Positions 5,010 through 5,029 of a stretch of DNA of 5,029 nt are shown here, piece by piece. The stretch's first letter is position 1; every line of letters begins with the position of its first letter. Below the pieces are notes generated by a model. That model did not search any database, was not told the origin of the DNA, and saw nothing but the letters and a program-made list of their open reading frames with translations. The stretch covers positions 1 to 5,029 of the forward strand of contig CANRIY010000116.1 in NCBI GenBank assembly GCA_947630775.1, read 5' to 3'. Both the position numbers and the translations under genes were made by a program. This stretch comes from an uncultured Clostridia bacterium. Lineage in GTDB: Bacteria > Bacillota > Clostridia > Christensenellales > Borkfalkiaceae.

Positions 5010-5029
5010 GTCAGCATTTGCCCGAAACA

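Larger units (their letters stand above)
4500..5029. other. Gene-free, repeat-dense intergenic region
   Basis: No reading frame here has a plausible start, family resemblance or coding character. The region is made up largely of palindromic and direct repeats, listed separately. I see no tRNA, rRNA, riboswitch core or recognisable promoter pair. None of the hairpins is followed by a clear T-run, so I call no intrinsic terminator. The region continues past the right edge. Confidence 0.75.

Overview
The window is GC-rich bacterial DNA (about 60% by eye, not computed). It reads like an anaerobic, fermentative member of the Clostridia, probably from a gut or rumen lineage. The pointers are oxygen-sensitive Fe-S proteins of the 2-hydroxyacyl-CoA dehydratase/activase type, a [4Fe-4S] cysteine desulfidase-type enzyme, a DUF4363 protein (a family I know mainly from Firmicutes), and dense short palindromic repeats of a kind common in gut Clostridia. 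No species-level marker is present, so the placement is an inference from gene content.

Bases 1-4117 hold a compact plus-strand cluster of three genes that is open on the left. The first (1-1595, 5' end outside the window) is the C-terminal part of a large BadF/HgdC-type ATPase joined to an activase-associated domain (DUF2229-like). The second (1592-2857) starts inside the stop codon of the first (ATGA overlap, strong AGGAGG site). It matches the portion that in many relatives forms the C-terminus of one roughly 1,400-residue polypeptide, so here the protein is encoded as two chains. The third (2864-4117) begins six bases after the second, in the same frame, and encodes a CyuA/UPF0597 L-cysteine desulfidase-type enzyme with all the family cysteines. 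The spacing suggests one transcript. Two Fe-S systems, an ATP-driven electron-transfer protein pair and a cysteine-degrading enzyme, would then be made together. The substrate of the activase/dehydratase-like pair is not evident.

Bases 4122-4499 hold one minus-strand gene, a 125-residue membrane-anchored DUF4363 protein. It converges on the cysteine desulfidase gene with only four bases between the stops and no room for a conventional intergenic terminator.

Bases 4500-5029 contain no credible gene. They are packed with palindromic repeats: a 103-bp compound element with perfect 16-bp terminal inverted repeats immediately upstream of the DUF4363 start, two identical 33-bp repeats, two copies of a second GC-rich repeat family, a pair of 10-bp direct repeats, and several simple hairpins. 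This repeat block is the least ordinary part of the window. It looks like a landing zone for small non-autonomous (REP/MITE-like) elements rather than a gene system.
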